From Teratosphaeria epicoccoides (Eukaryota; Ascomycota; Dothideomycetes; Mycosphaerellales; Teratosphaeriaceae), in contig JADDMT010000062.1 in the NCBI GenBank assembly GCA_021401465.1, positions 62,001 to 126,000 of the forward strand: a DNA stretch of 64,000 nucleotides, given 5' to 3'. Shown piece by piece: positions 49,988 to 60,061 of the stretch. Each line of letters begins with the position of its first letter. Positions within the stretch are counted from its first letter, which is position 1. The notes beneath the pieces were generated by a model that was given only the letters and a program-made list of their open reading frames with translations, was not told where the DNA came from and searched no databases. Made by a program: the position numbers and the translations under genes.

Positions 49988-50262
49988 GGAGTACCTATCT
50001 TGCTTTGTAATCACATTAAGGGTGTAGTAGTTGTAGTAGAACTAGAGGCCTCCTCCTAGCTTCTAGACAAAAAGCACGAGAGCTACGGCCTCTAAGTTAG
50101 TAGGCTAGATGAATCCCTTCCCTAACAGTTTATCTAAGGACTTCCTTGGCACAAGTAGTTCCTTCTTTAACATGCTATATAGGGGCCCCTATAGCAGAGC
50201 TAGCTAGGATCTGTCTAGTCCTTCGCGGAGTTTAATGTAGTAGTTAATACTAGGGCGGTATA
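49988..50262 (-). mobile_element. Family B copy B3, piece 3 (start of RT)
   Basis: Continues the B3 pol from 41818; collinear with about 15905-16180 of B2 (N-terminal RT). It ends near 50262, where the similarity stops and different AT-rich DNA begins, so B3 has lost its gag and 5' LTR. Confidence 0.8.
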
Positions 50263-50902
50263 GTACTTAGAGAGTAGCTACATAACTTTATAGAGGAGAC
50301 CCTATAGTGTAAGCTATTAAGTCTACCTTATAAATAGCAAGGTTATTCTTAAGCGTAAAATGCTAATAGTCTACTACTCTTCCTTACCTTTAAGAAGTTA
50401 TATCCTGCTTTTACTAGCTTATAGAGTAAGTTTAATGTAGCCTTGTCCTTGTTAATACTAGCATTAATGTCTCTAAGCCTAACCTAGTATAGATATCTGC
50501 GCTAAGACTTCTATAGAGTATAAGCTATAATACTAGAGTATAGCTACATAACTTTACAGAGGAAATTAGGTGTAGGTTAAGTAGGATTACTTTGCTATGT
50601 TATATTAAGAAGGGGGTAGGTACTTAGTCACTATTATATTAGAATCTTTAATGCCAAAAAATCATAAGACATATGCTAATAATATCTTTAGTAAGTTTGC
50701 TTAGTATAATTAAATAGACTAGTTAAAGTCTATATAGTTAACCTTTTTTATAGTAGTAAACTAAGTAGTAGTAGTAACTTAGTTGTTATAGTAAGCTAGC
50801 TTCTTACTACTCTTTTTAACATGTAGCCTTAGTGTAATAGTATAATAGTAAGCTAACCTTTAACTAGTAGTTACTAGTACTAAGATACTATTATCCTATT
50901 AT
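50263..50902. other. AT-rich spacer with a short repeated motif
   Basis: No gene seen. The phrase gtagctacataactttatagagga near 50272 recurs as tatagctacataactttacagagga near 50536. The 3' part, before the transposase fragment, may be its terminal region, but I could not find terminal inverted repeats. Confidence 0.4.
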
Positions 50903-51290
50903 GCCTAGAGAATTGCCTGTTATTACCTACAAGCCTATATAGTAGTCATAGGAAGAGTGTAATAATTATCTGTATTAAGAGTATGCAAAGAAGCTAAGGC
51001 AGTTATTTACAGTTAGTAAGAAGGTAGCTCTTTGTTATAAATAAGCTAAATCTGTAGTACTTAGTTAAGACAACCTTAGAGGATAGTTTAAGCGTTAATA
51101 TAGCAAGAAGATTAGTTAGCAGACAGTGTCTAAGATTCTTTATAACAAGAACAAGTAGCTTGATACTAGCATACAGCTAGACAAGAAGAAGCGACGTAAT
51201 GAGGCCTTTCCTGTGATAGAGCAAGCACTCCACGCATAGAGCTTCAAGGATTAAGGCAAAATAACGCTCTCTAGTAAGCGAGAATGATTG
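50903..51290 (+). pseudogene. pogo/Fot1-like transposase, N-terminal fragment
   Basis: From ATG at 50903, one frame with RIP stops gives a protein start containing two helix-turn-helix-like blocks. A SQ.TVSKIL segment is followed by RRNEAFPVIEQALHAW, which resembles the CENP-B type DNA-binding domain (Psq-like plus HTH_CENPB) of pogo-superfamily transposases. The DDE catalytic domain is absent; the sequence ends about 20 bp before the stop codon of the nuclease-like gene. Family assignment is inferred from motif shape. Confidence 0.55.
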
Positions 51291-51310
51291 CTTCCTACAC
51301 TGACATTAGC

Positions 51311-52669
51311 TTAGCAGACGGGCTTGCTCAGGACTCCAAGATGCGGTCCAAGAATTTCGGTCTCGAACCAAGGCTGGTACACGTCTAGAGACCACTGCAT
51401 GAGCGCTTGCAGCCCAGCAATCAGTTGATAAGTGCCAATGGGGGTGGCCGTGGTGCCGAGAGGTCCACAGTCCCAGAGCGTGCCGCCTGTGCCACCTTCG
51501 TTCTGTTGTAGGTAGTAGAGATGCCACGTGTGGCCTTGTGCAACAATGAGCGGCAGCGGAACGCGTACTGGTCCGGCATTCCGATTCGATAGGGACAGAG
51601 CTTCCAGTCGGCGAATTTGCGCTGCCGCCCATGTTTGAAGCTGCACCCGAGCCTCGAGCCCGCCCTCGCCGTCAAGCTTGGTCTCAATACTAATTGTTAT
51701 CGGATTGAACTTCACTGGCCCGTAAGTGGTCTGGTTGAGGTACTGGATGCCGTTTGCGTACATGATCTGACCAAGGTCTGGGTAGTCGGGAAGCTTTAAG
51801 GCGATGCAGTAGTCCACTTTCCTGGACTGAGCTAGGTCCGTGTCTGTTGACTGATGCGCCAAACCAGGTGCGATAGTAGCAGTGGTACTGTGCGGCCGTC
51901 AGCAGGACGCAGCACGCCGGGAGACATCGTAAAGAGCATACACATCGAACCAGTCTAGCTGACGTGCCATACCACTTCCGACTAAACTCGACTCGAGCAC
52001 GAGACTGTGTACTTGGGAGTTCCATGCAGGCTCACTTGCGAGGTCACCAAGACAGCTCGCTGCCCGCTCCACGATCCTCTCTACGACAGGGATGGCAGGA
52101 GGGACTCCGCGGCAACGTTGCGCCTTGGTGAATATGTCCTGATCCAGGCTATCGATTCCAGTGCTCAAGAGCCTCTCCAGCTCAGGGCTGGCATGCTCGG
52201 GATGTATGATGCCCCTTTGAGCGCTCATGAGCCGCATCTGCCGATAGACATCGCGAAGCAGAGGGTCGACATTGTCCAAGGTCCGCACTGCCTTTTGCGA
52301 AACACTCCATGCTGTGTACTGTGCGTGTGCCATTTGCTTGGTAGGGCTGATGGAGCGTTTGCGCTTTTTCGAACCCTGACTCTCGGAGCCGAAGGCTGAT
52401 GATGATTGGGATGAGCCGGCATCGCTATCGGGGGCGGTCGAGGGCGCAGTTGCATGGAGTCTAAATGGCAGTCGGACAATGCCGTGGTGTGATGATCGCG
52501 GTGTGTCCTCATTCTCAGCCTCATTCGGGACCACTGTCCGCTTGGCACGCTGCTTCACTGGTGTCCTCGAGTTACCGTCCATTTCGTTCAGCGGCTCTCG
52601 CTTGCGTTTGCGGCTCGACGCGGCCACAATGTCGTCACACCAAGAAGCAATCGACGCTTGATCCCACAT
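51311..52669 (-). CDS. PD-(D/E)XK nuclease-like protein, two exons
   Basis: The only apparently intact gene in the window. Exon 1 is 52669-51942 and exon 2 is 51887-51311, joined across a 54-nt intron to give 434 residues with a TAA stop. The N-terminal part is low-complexity and basic, with two likely nuclear localisation patches (SRKRKR near residue 20, GSKKRKR near 100). A helical middle region follows, then the fungal PD-(D/E)XK nuclease-like domain: KVDY (Asp268), IETK (Glu311, Lys313), a conserved LQTWAAAQ helix, a LIVAQGHTW strand and a C-terminal QPWFE helix. Asp, Glu and Lys fit a PD-(D/E)XK active site, but no substrate is known for these fungal proteins. Base composition is balanced and free of RIP, unlike everything around it. 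Family assignment rests on motif recognition; a nucleus-located DNA-processing role is inference. Confidence 0.85.
51888..51941 (-). other. 54-nt intron of the nuclease-like gene
   Basis: On the minus strand it begins GTATGC, contains a CTGAC branch-point match and ends GCACAG. Length 54 nt, phase 2. Removing it joins ...WFDV to TTATIAPGL, keeps the frame and eliminates the in-frame TGA at 51899-51901. Size and signals are typical of filamentous ascomycetes. Confidence 0.85.
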
Positions 52670-52870
52670 GAAGCTGATAGTAATGCACAGCTGCGTCGTG
52701 CAAGACGTGGTATGATATCGTCGTTAGATTCATGCCCGCCTACGTATGGGGCTAGGCGTATGTTTGTTTGTTAATTCGCCGTTTAGCGTTGCATCATCGG
52801 ACGCTACATGGGCAGATTCGGATCGGGCAGTCCCGCTAAGGCGTGCGCAAGTCATCCTGCGCTAATCACC
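52670..52870 (-). promoter_or_regulatory. Upstream region of the nuclease-like gene
   Basis: About 200 bp of normal composition between the ATG at 52669 and the sharp return to TA-rich DNA near 52870. It probably holds the promoter. I see no clear TATA box. Confidence 0.4.
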
Positions 52871-53029
52871 ACTATAATAAGGACCTTTAGCAAATCTGCA
52901 AAGCTGCTTTACAGACTAACTCTACAGACTAAATCAGGAAATTCATTAGTACATATAGTCTATAAGTCTATAAGGCCTTATAGACTACTAAATAGGCTTA
53001 GTGTTACTAAGTAAGTAGATAGTATCTAA
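52871..53029. other. AT-rich junction
   Basis: TA-rich DNA with short repeats of tagtctataa/cttatagact type and no gene. It marks the edge of the RIP-affected zone. Confidence 0.4.
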
Positions 53030-53220
53030 TGTTAAAATGTAATAGGGAGTTACATACTAGCTATACTAAGTTAGTAGGAGTTAGAGTTAGGCAGAGCCCT
53101 AACTCTAACCTCTCTAACTTAGATTAGAGGTTAAGAGATATATAACCCTAGCTAGGAAGAGAATAATTTTTACCTCTTCTCTTCTATCTATTACATTTGT
53201 TATATATCTAAGACCTAACA
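53030..53220. repeat. LTR-like sequence with two hairpins
   Basis: 191 bp, TGTTAAAATG to GACCTAACA, with a TATATAAC motif, resembling a short LTR. Inverted repeats: GTTAGAGTTAGG / CCTAACTCTAAC (53080-53091 and 53098-53109) and AACCTCT / AGAGGTT (53107-53113 and 53126-53132). No 5-bp duplication is seen, and its partner LTR is not in the window. It may be an LTR of family E or of an unrelated element. Confidence 0.5.
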
Positions 53221-54083
53221 TAATATATTTATTCTATAGCTACTTCCTATATATAAATCTATTACCTACATTAGGGATTAATTTAACAGGTTATAAGCCT
53301 AGGTTTTACCTGTAGCTAGAAGAATTTATTAGAAGAGTATACTTAATCTACTAGATAATTAAGGGTAGACTAGAGGCTACTACTATACTATGTAAAGGAG
53401 ACTAGAGCCTATTAGAGTATATTAGACAGATTCTTAAGACATACTATATAAGATATTACTAAGCCTTAACAAAATTAATAGTACTCTAACACTTAGGTAT
53501 AAGACAGCTATAGAGGTATAGGCTATATGTTACTAACCTTGCTATTAACTAAGCCTTAAGAGGAAGAGTTAAATTACATAGGGTAATTATTCTTTAGAGA
53601 GGTAATAGTAAACAGGAACAATGTAATCTAAAAGGAACAAAGGTTAAATTCTAATTAGTAAGATAATAACATAAGTTAAACATAGTCTAAACTAGAGTCT
53701 ATCCTGTCTTCCTATATACATAGGAAATCTGTAGCTACTTACTATACTATACATGCTTACTATAGTACGCGCTTACTCTAAGGTAAGCACTTGCTATCAT
53801 AAGTAGATGTATATACATAAGTGCTTACTCCTTAGTAGTCTCTTTATATAGTAAGTATATATATACTCCTCTAACTTATTTAAGTTATAGCGCTATCTGC
53901 CCTTCTCTTTTTAGCTTAGCTTGTCCTTTAGAATCATTTGACATTAAATGACACACTATAGTAGTTTCTGCTTACATGTTAGGATTTAATCTGTAATACT
54001 ATCTCTCTTCTAGCCTAGCTTTATCCTTAAAGTGTTTAAGTTATAATATAAGCTAACCTTACCTTTTCTTTTAGAGGTTAATA
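53221..54083. repeat. Family E upstream region
   Basis: RIP-mutated DNA without a recognised gene. About 53530-53712 matches 3314-3504 in reverse. At 53740-53870 there are several gtgcttactc / gagtaagc-like motifs in both directions that could be a small inverted-repeat element. Confidence 0.4.
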
Positions 54084-54641
54084 ATGTCTTCTTATTAGAG
54101 TCCTAACTGTCTAGCTTGCTATTACTACATTCTTGCTAATCCTCTTCTAGCTCTCTAGCCTTATGATTTCTGTTCTAAACAAGGTCGCTATTATATTTTC
54201 GTTGCTAACCTGTCCCTTATGCCTTACGCTAAATGCGCCTGTCATGAGAGGGAGTACGTTACTTCCTTATAGGATAAGCTTAATTGTGTAGACAATAAGC
54301 TAGCCGCTAAAATTGAGGCTAATAAGAAAGAGATAGATAAGATAACATAAGAAGCTCTTTGTCTCTTTAGTTATATGTCAGAGATCTAAGCTCGCATTAA
54401 TTAGAACAAGAAGGTTCATTCTGTAAACAACAAGTACTTAGATGCGAAGATTGCTTGCATTACTTAGGAGGTTAGTCCTTTAGAAAGTAGTAGTGTTCCT
54501 GACTTCTAAGGGCTTTCGCTAGTCTCGAAGGAATTAGAGTTCCTTCTCCTTTTTCTTTTAAAGATGTTATAGGCTAGTCTTCTAATACGCAAGGAAATAT
54601 ATAATCGTAAGTTGTTGTTGTTAAATCAGGCAAGGAAATAA
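54084..54641 (+). pseudogene. Small Cys-rich coiled-coil ORF, family E, antisense to pol
   Basis: From ATG at 54084 to TAA at 54639-54641, 186 codons in one frame with RIP-type TAG/TAA codons inside. The N-terminal part has CLAC near residue 9, Cys near 30, then CAC near 60, suggesting zinc binding. A Lys/Glu-rich helical middle and a basic end (RKEIYNRK) follow. It runs towards a chromodomain pol on the opposite strand that ends near its own 3' end, the same tail-to-tail plan as in family A. The protein family is unrecognised. Confidence 0.5.
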
Positions 54642-55320
54642 AAGATGTAGCCTATTTTTTGTTTTCTTGTCAAGTCCTTTTACATGTTACTAATTCTTAG
54701 TAGGTCTAGGTTCAATTTTTCTCTAATTCTCAGATCTTCTCCTAGTAGTTCGTCATGTGGTTTTTTAGTTCCTAGGTATTCTCGGAGTCTAGATATCCTT
54801 TCTATTTAACTAGATACTAATTGTTTTTGTAGTCTAGAATTCTTTTGACTTCAAATTCAGTTTCTTCTTAAGACTCATAATGAAATGTCTCCTATAAGGG
54901 TATGTCAGGGTCTGCTAGTTCTAGTAATAATATGTAGAAGACCGGGTATATCTTCGCGTCTACTAGTAGCTTAAGTTAGTAGTTAACTAGTCCTCTAGAC
55001 TCTTTAATCAAAAATGGCCTAACTTTCACATAGTCTAGTTTCTTAGTTAATCTCTAGGTTCTTAGATTCTTCGTTAGGAGGTAGACCTTATCCCCTCTCT
55101 TTAGCTAAGGTGCCATTTTTCGATTAGCGTTATACTATCCCGTGATCTTCTCTTAAGACTTAGCAATTAGCTCTTATAATTCCTTATGTACCTGCTTTAA
55201 GTCTTCTAAAGCGACTACTGCCTTATCTGCATGTAGATGTTATAAACACTATTCCCTAAACAGTCGCGGATGTTTCCTGAAATTAGCGAAGAATAGTAAT
55301 TATTTCGTAGTCTTAGATTA
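54642..55320 (-). pseudogene. Chromovirus integrase end and chromodomain, element E1
   Basis: Read leftward from 55320: the integrase C-terminal part (KMAP.LKRGDKVYLLTKNL block near 55100-55050, then a PVFY..LLEL block near 54935) and a clear chromodomain (FEVKRILD...YLVK.KGYLDSENT.EP, about 54745-54865). Stops are RIP-type. The upstream part is cut off by the inverted LTR of A5 at 55321. Chromodomain order and spacing identify it as the C-terminal end of a chromovirus pol of a family different from A, B and D. Confidence 0.75.
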
Positions 55321-55711
55321 TAATATAGATGTATATGCTATATAATATGAGAATATCTCGTAGTATGACAGAGTAATCTGACCTTTTAATAGGTACAAGA
55401 CAGCGCTACTTTCTGCTTATTATAGAGGTAGCGCTAGAGGTACTTATAACCCCTAACGCCCCTTAATTAGGGAAAGCATGTCTAAGCCTAACCCCATAGG
55501 GGTACCGTAGGGTCAGGAAGCCCCTATAGGGGTACTATAGGGTTAGCGACATAGGGGCATCCCTATGTCAAGCACTAATCCTACTTAGACGACATATAAG
55601 CTAACGTATATACAAAGGACCCCCTTACTATGTATAGCAGGGTTACTACATACTAAGGGCAGGCATTAGAACCTATGCGGCTCTAATAGCCCCCTAGTAT
55701 TAACCGTATTA
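55321..55711 (-). repeat. Family A LTR (3' LTR of A5)
   Basis: 391 bp on the minus strand. Longer than 360 bp because a palindromic block around cccctataggggtac is duplicated near 55494-55555. Both ends carry TG to TA or CA to TA changes. Confidence 0.8.
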
Positions 55712-56438
55712 CTGCCCCTCCTCCTATGAGGATGTCCCTAGCCTTACTAAGTAATACATGTAGAACGTATAGGGTACAGGATATAGCATACTTATACTAT
55801 AGAAGAGTAAATAGGTAGATAGCCTACGTAACATGTGTTATGTATATACCTTAACATCTTTATAGTAAATACAGGACAGAGGTTACTAACTTAGGCGGGT
55901 TTTTAATCTGTTACATGTTAGGCGGCTTTATAACACCTTCGCTTTATATGTAGGTCGAGATATTAGGAAACTACAAGCATGTACTTTAGTTAATCTTTGA
56001 AATTATAGGGCAAGTATATACGCTAGCTTTGCCAAGTAGCTTAGCCGTCCCTATTTAGTTGTGACTATAAAGAAATGTGTTATAAAACCTTAGGGCTAGT
56101 AGGAATATATGCAGATACTCTGCATGTACTACTTGAAATAGCAGGAGCGCGCTCCTAGCGCGGGTCTCGTTATATTTTAATGCTAGTAGACTAGTACAAG
56201 TGTAGTTAGCACACATGCGTGACAGCCATGTTACCTTTTTTTGTATTATTTAGTCCCTATGTAAGTTAACTAAAGGTAGGTACTCTGCGCATGTAGTTCG
56301 AGTTACTAGCTTAACGGTTATAGTAGGTAACAGGGGGGCTATTAGAGGGTATAAAAACCTCGTCGCTTTCCTAAACTTTCCTGTTTTAAAACACTAGCAT
56401 TAACCTCCGCTTCTACTTCGCTTAGCTTTTAACTTACT
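55712..56438. other. A5 spacer and antisense promoter
   Basis: Equivalent to 48905-49627 of A4 in reverse. GGTATAAAAA at 56348-56357 (first T of TATA at 56350) is 89 bp upstream of the ATG at 56439. No other signal seen. Confidence 0.5.
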
Positions 56439-57414
56439 ATGCCTATATGTCTAAACTAGAGCTTCTTCTTCTTTAATCAATCAATTAAGATTAATTAACT
56501 CATCTTAGTAATAATAGCTTATATACTACAGACTAAGTTCGACACTACTCGCTCTACCTGCGATTGTCGCTTGTAATAACAATGCCTTAACAGCCTTAGT
56601 AGCTAAGCTACACACATCTCTCCTCTATGTGTTAGTAAGGCGTCCCCTACCCGCAAGGTATACATGACCTATACTAACTAAAGCGTAGCTAAGATCTATA
56701 TTAGCAGATTTAATAAGGGTAGTATCTACTACAATTATGTCAACTATAATAGCAAGCATCAAAAATGCCAAGACCTCCCTAAAGAGGTATATAGTAAGTA
56801 TAACTAGCTCTGCTATAACATTAATAACTTCTAGAGTACACGCGACAAGGGGATTACTAAAGGCACTCTAACTATAAACAGGCTACAGGCTAAGTACTAT
56901 AAGGTAATCCCCTACCTACTTAGCGCTCTCTTGTGCTTTACTATAACTGCGAACTACTTACATAGCAGTGTTTACTTCGACTCTCTGCTAACAGGTAAAA
57001 ATGTTTGCCTAGGTCTAATCGTAGACTTAGTCTAGAAGATCTTAAAGGTGTTAACTGTTAGGGTTAAGACCTTTGCTATAGTATGCATATAGGATAGGTA
57101 CCCTCTAAGGATAAATGCTAACTTTCTCTGCTAGGCTAACGTTAGCGTCGAGAAATATCTGACTAGCCGCTAGCGTTAGTAACTTGGGACCCTTGCCTCT
57201 ATTAACAATGACTTTAAGACACAGATAATCTACAAGAAGGTCATCAAGCAATTTACTGTCCCTACTACTAAGGCTACACCCTAGCGTCATACCGCGAGGC
57301 AGCCTGCCTCTAAGCTAGTCTAGAGGACTAAGCCGTAAGTTACTTACTTAAATCCTGTCGCGTGCGTATAGCTAACACATTGTAGCGCTACTACCTATAC
57401 TGCCTTAACGCTAC
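56439..57414 (+). pseudogene. Family A antisense ORF, copy A5, truncated
   Basis: From ATG at 56439. Shares the Cys-rich N-terminal part and helical middle with A4 and A6, and is broken at 57414 by the A6 LTR just before the basic half. Contains RIP stops. Confidence 0.55.
57410..57414. repeat. Possible target-site duplication GCTAC, left of A6
   Basis: Five bases before the A6 LTR. In A6 itself the uninterrupted sequence reads gacgctactgtct, which fits an insertion after GCTAC. The right copy would be outside the window. Confidence 0.4.
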
Positions 57415-57768
57415 TAATATAGATATATATGCTATATAATATGAAAATATTTCGTAGTATGACAGAGTAATCCGACCTTTTAATAAGATAGCGCTACTTT
57501 CTGCTTATTGTAGAGGTAGCGCTAAAGGTGCTTATAACCCCTAACGCCCCTTAATTAGGGAAAGCATGTCTAAGCCTAACCCCGTAGGAGTACTATAGGG
57601 TTAGTGACATAGAGGCATCCTATGTCAAACATTAATCCTACTTAGATAACATACAAGCTAATATATGTACGAAGGACCCCCTTGCTATATACAGTAGGGT
57701 TACTACATGCTAAGGGTAGGCATTAGAACCTATGCGGCTCTAATAGCCCCCTAGTATTAACCGTATTA
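57415..57768 (-). repeat. Family A LTR (3' LTR of A6)
   Basis: 354 bp, read on the plus strand from TAATATAG to CCGTATTA; terminal TG/CA changed to TA by RIP. Confidence 0.85.
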
Positions 57769-58492
57769 CTACCCTTCCTCCTATGAGGATGTTCCTAGCC
57801 TTACTAAGTAATACGCGCAGAACATATAGGGTATAGAATGTAGCACGCTTATACTACGTAAGAGTAAATAGGTAGATAGCCTACATAACATATGTTATGC
57901 ATATACCTTAACACCTTCGTAGCGAGTATAGGGTAGAGGCTACTAACTTAGGCGGGTTTTAATCTGTCATATGTTAGGTAGCTTTGCGACACCTTCGCTT
58001 TATATGCAGATCAAGATATTAGGAAACTACAAGTACGTACTTTAGTTAATCCTTGAAATTATAGGGCAAGTATGCGCGCTAGCCTCGCTAAGTAGCTTAG
58101 CTGTCCCTATTTAGTCGTGACTGTAAAGAACATGTCGTAGAACCTTAGGGGTAGTAGGAATGTACGCGGACGCTCTACGCGTACTACTCGAAATAGCAGG
58201 AGCGTGCTTCTAGCGTAGGTCTTGCTATATTTTCATGCTAGTAGACTAGTATAAGTACGGTTAGTATACATGCGTAACAGCCGCATTATCTGTTCTTGCA
58301 TTATTCGGTCCCCTTGTAAGTTAACTAAAGGTAGGTACTCTGCGTATGTAGTTTAGGTTACTAGCTTAACGGTTGTAGTAGGCAACAGGGGGGCTATTAG
58401 AGGGTATAAAAACCTCGTCGCTTTCCTAAACTTCCTATTTTAAAGTACTAACATTAACCTCTACTTCTATTTTGCTTAGCCTGTACCTTGCT
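57769..58492. other. A6 spacer and antisense promoter
   Basis: Equivalent to 48905-49627 of A4 in reverse. GGTATAAAAA at 58403-58412 lies 88 bp upstream of the antisense ATG (first T at 58405, ATG at 58493). Confidence 0.55.
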
Positions 58493-60061
58493 ATGTCTGC
58501 GGGTCTAAACTAGAGCTTCTTCTTCTTCAATTAATTAATCAAGATTAATTAACTTATCTTAGCAATAATAGCTTATATGCTACAGACTAAATTTAACGCT
58601 ACTCGCTCTGCCTGTAATTGTCGCTCATGTTAACAATGCCTTGATAACCTTAGTAGCTAAGCTGCATACATCTCTCCTCTACGTGTTAGTAAGGCGTCCC
58701 CTACCTACAAGGTATGTGTAGCTTATACTAACTAAAGCGTAGCTAAGATCTACGTCAGCGGATTTAATGAGGGTAGTGTCTACCGCAATTATGTCAACTA
58801 TAATAGCAAGCATCAAAAATGCTAAGACCTCCCTAAAGAGGTGTATAGCGAGTATAACTAGCTCTGCTATAACATCGATGACTTCTAGAGTACGCGTGAC
58901 AAGGGGATTACTAAAGGTACTCTAACTATAAACAGGCTACAGGCTAAGTACTACGAGGTACTCGCCTACCTGCTTAGCGCCCTCTCGTGCTTTACCGCGA
59001 CTACTAACTATTCTTACAGCGGTATTTACGACTCTCTGCTAACAGGCGAAAACGTTTATGTAGGTCTAATAGCAGACTTAGTTTAGAAGATCTTAAAGGT
59101 GCTAACTGTTAGGGTCGAGACCTTCGCCATAGTACGCATATAGTGCGGGTACCCTCTAAGTATAAATGCTGACTTTCTCTGCTAGGCTAACGTTAGCGTC
59201 GAGAAATATCCGACTAGCTGTTAGCGTTAGCAACTTAGGGCCCTTGCCTCTATTAACGATAACTTCGAGACGCGGATAATCCGCAAGAAGGTTATCAAGC
59301 AATTCACTGTCACTGCTACTAAGGCTACGCCCTAGCGCTGTACCGAGAGGCAGCCTGCCTCTAAGCCGGTCCTAAGGACTAAGCTATAAGTTACTTACTC
59401 GAATCCTGTCACGTGTATACAGCTAACACATTATAGCGCTGCTACCTATACTGCCTTGACGCTACTGTCTAAGAAGAAGAAGAAGGCTAGGGCTAAAATT
59501 AAGGTTAGTAATAAGGAAGCCGAACCTTCCCTACTTGCGATCCGTACTACATCCGCTAAGACGCTAAGGTACTAGCCTCTAGGCTAGATCTTTAAGGATA
59601 AGGAGGATAATGACATCTAGGATACCTTTAGTCCTAACGTAATCCCTTCGCGCTATAGTGTTACTATACTAGTTGCGCCTAAGGGAGACACTAAGTCTAA
59701 TGATGTAGTCGACACTTATGTCAAGAAGTGCAAGATAATCTTAAGGGCTAAGCGCAACAGCTATAAGCGCGCCTAAGTCTCTTCGCCTTCTAATGCTAAG
59801 GATAAGGTAGTTATCGCAACTAGGCGTAGTAAGGATGTCGCTAGCTCTCTAGCTACTATAGGCTCTAAAGACAAGCTCCCTTGTAACCTACTAAAGAAGA
59901 AGATGCTAGCCTCTCTTTATGGCGTTACTACTCCTGTTACTCCTAGTCGCTTCGGGGTGTTTAGTAGACCCCGTGTAGGTAGGTAGTCCCTAGCGGACTA
60001 TAACAAGAAAGACTCTTCTGCTTTAGGTTTAGTCAGGAAGCCCCTAACTAGTAGTCGCTAA
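58493..60061 (+). pseudogene. Family A antisense ORF, copy A6 (522 residues plus stop)
   Basis: From ATG at 58493 to TAA at 60059-60061, with no frameshift: Cys-rich N-terminal third, helical middle, a KKKKK run near 59470, and a basic Ser-rich C-terminal end. Differs from A4 by one codon in length. In-frame TAG/TAA codons are of RIP type. Tail-to-tail with the gag-pol of the same element. Confidence 0.6.

Larger units (their letters stand above)
55321..57414 (-). mobile_element. Family A copy A5, inverted 3' part
   Basis: Inverted 3' LTR, spacer, promoter and most of the antisense ORF. It is cut at 57414 by the LTR of A6, so A6 appears to have inserted into A5. Its gag-pol half may lie beyond the window on the far side of A6. 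Confidence 0.8.

Noticed and set aside
51899..51901. Nonsense mutation or pseudogene in the nuclease-like gene
   Set aside because: The TGA lies inside a 54-nt segment with good donor, branch point and acceptor, and splicing restores a continuous conserved protein.
51306..52671. Other frames overlapping the nuclease-like gene on both strands
   Set aside because: None has domain content or conserved motifs; they are shadows of a GC-richer coding region.
53080..53115. Telomere-like repeats (ccctaactctaacc)
   Set aside because: Only one imperfect occurrence, explained by the hairpin arms of the LTR-like sequence; no tandem TTAGGG array.
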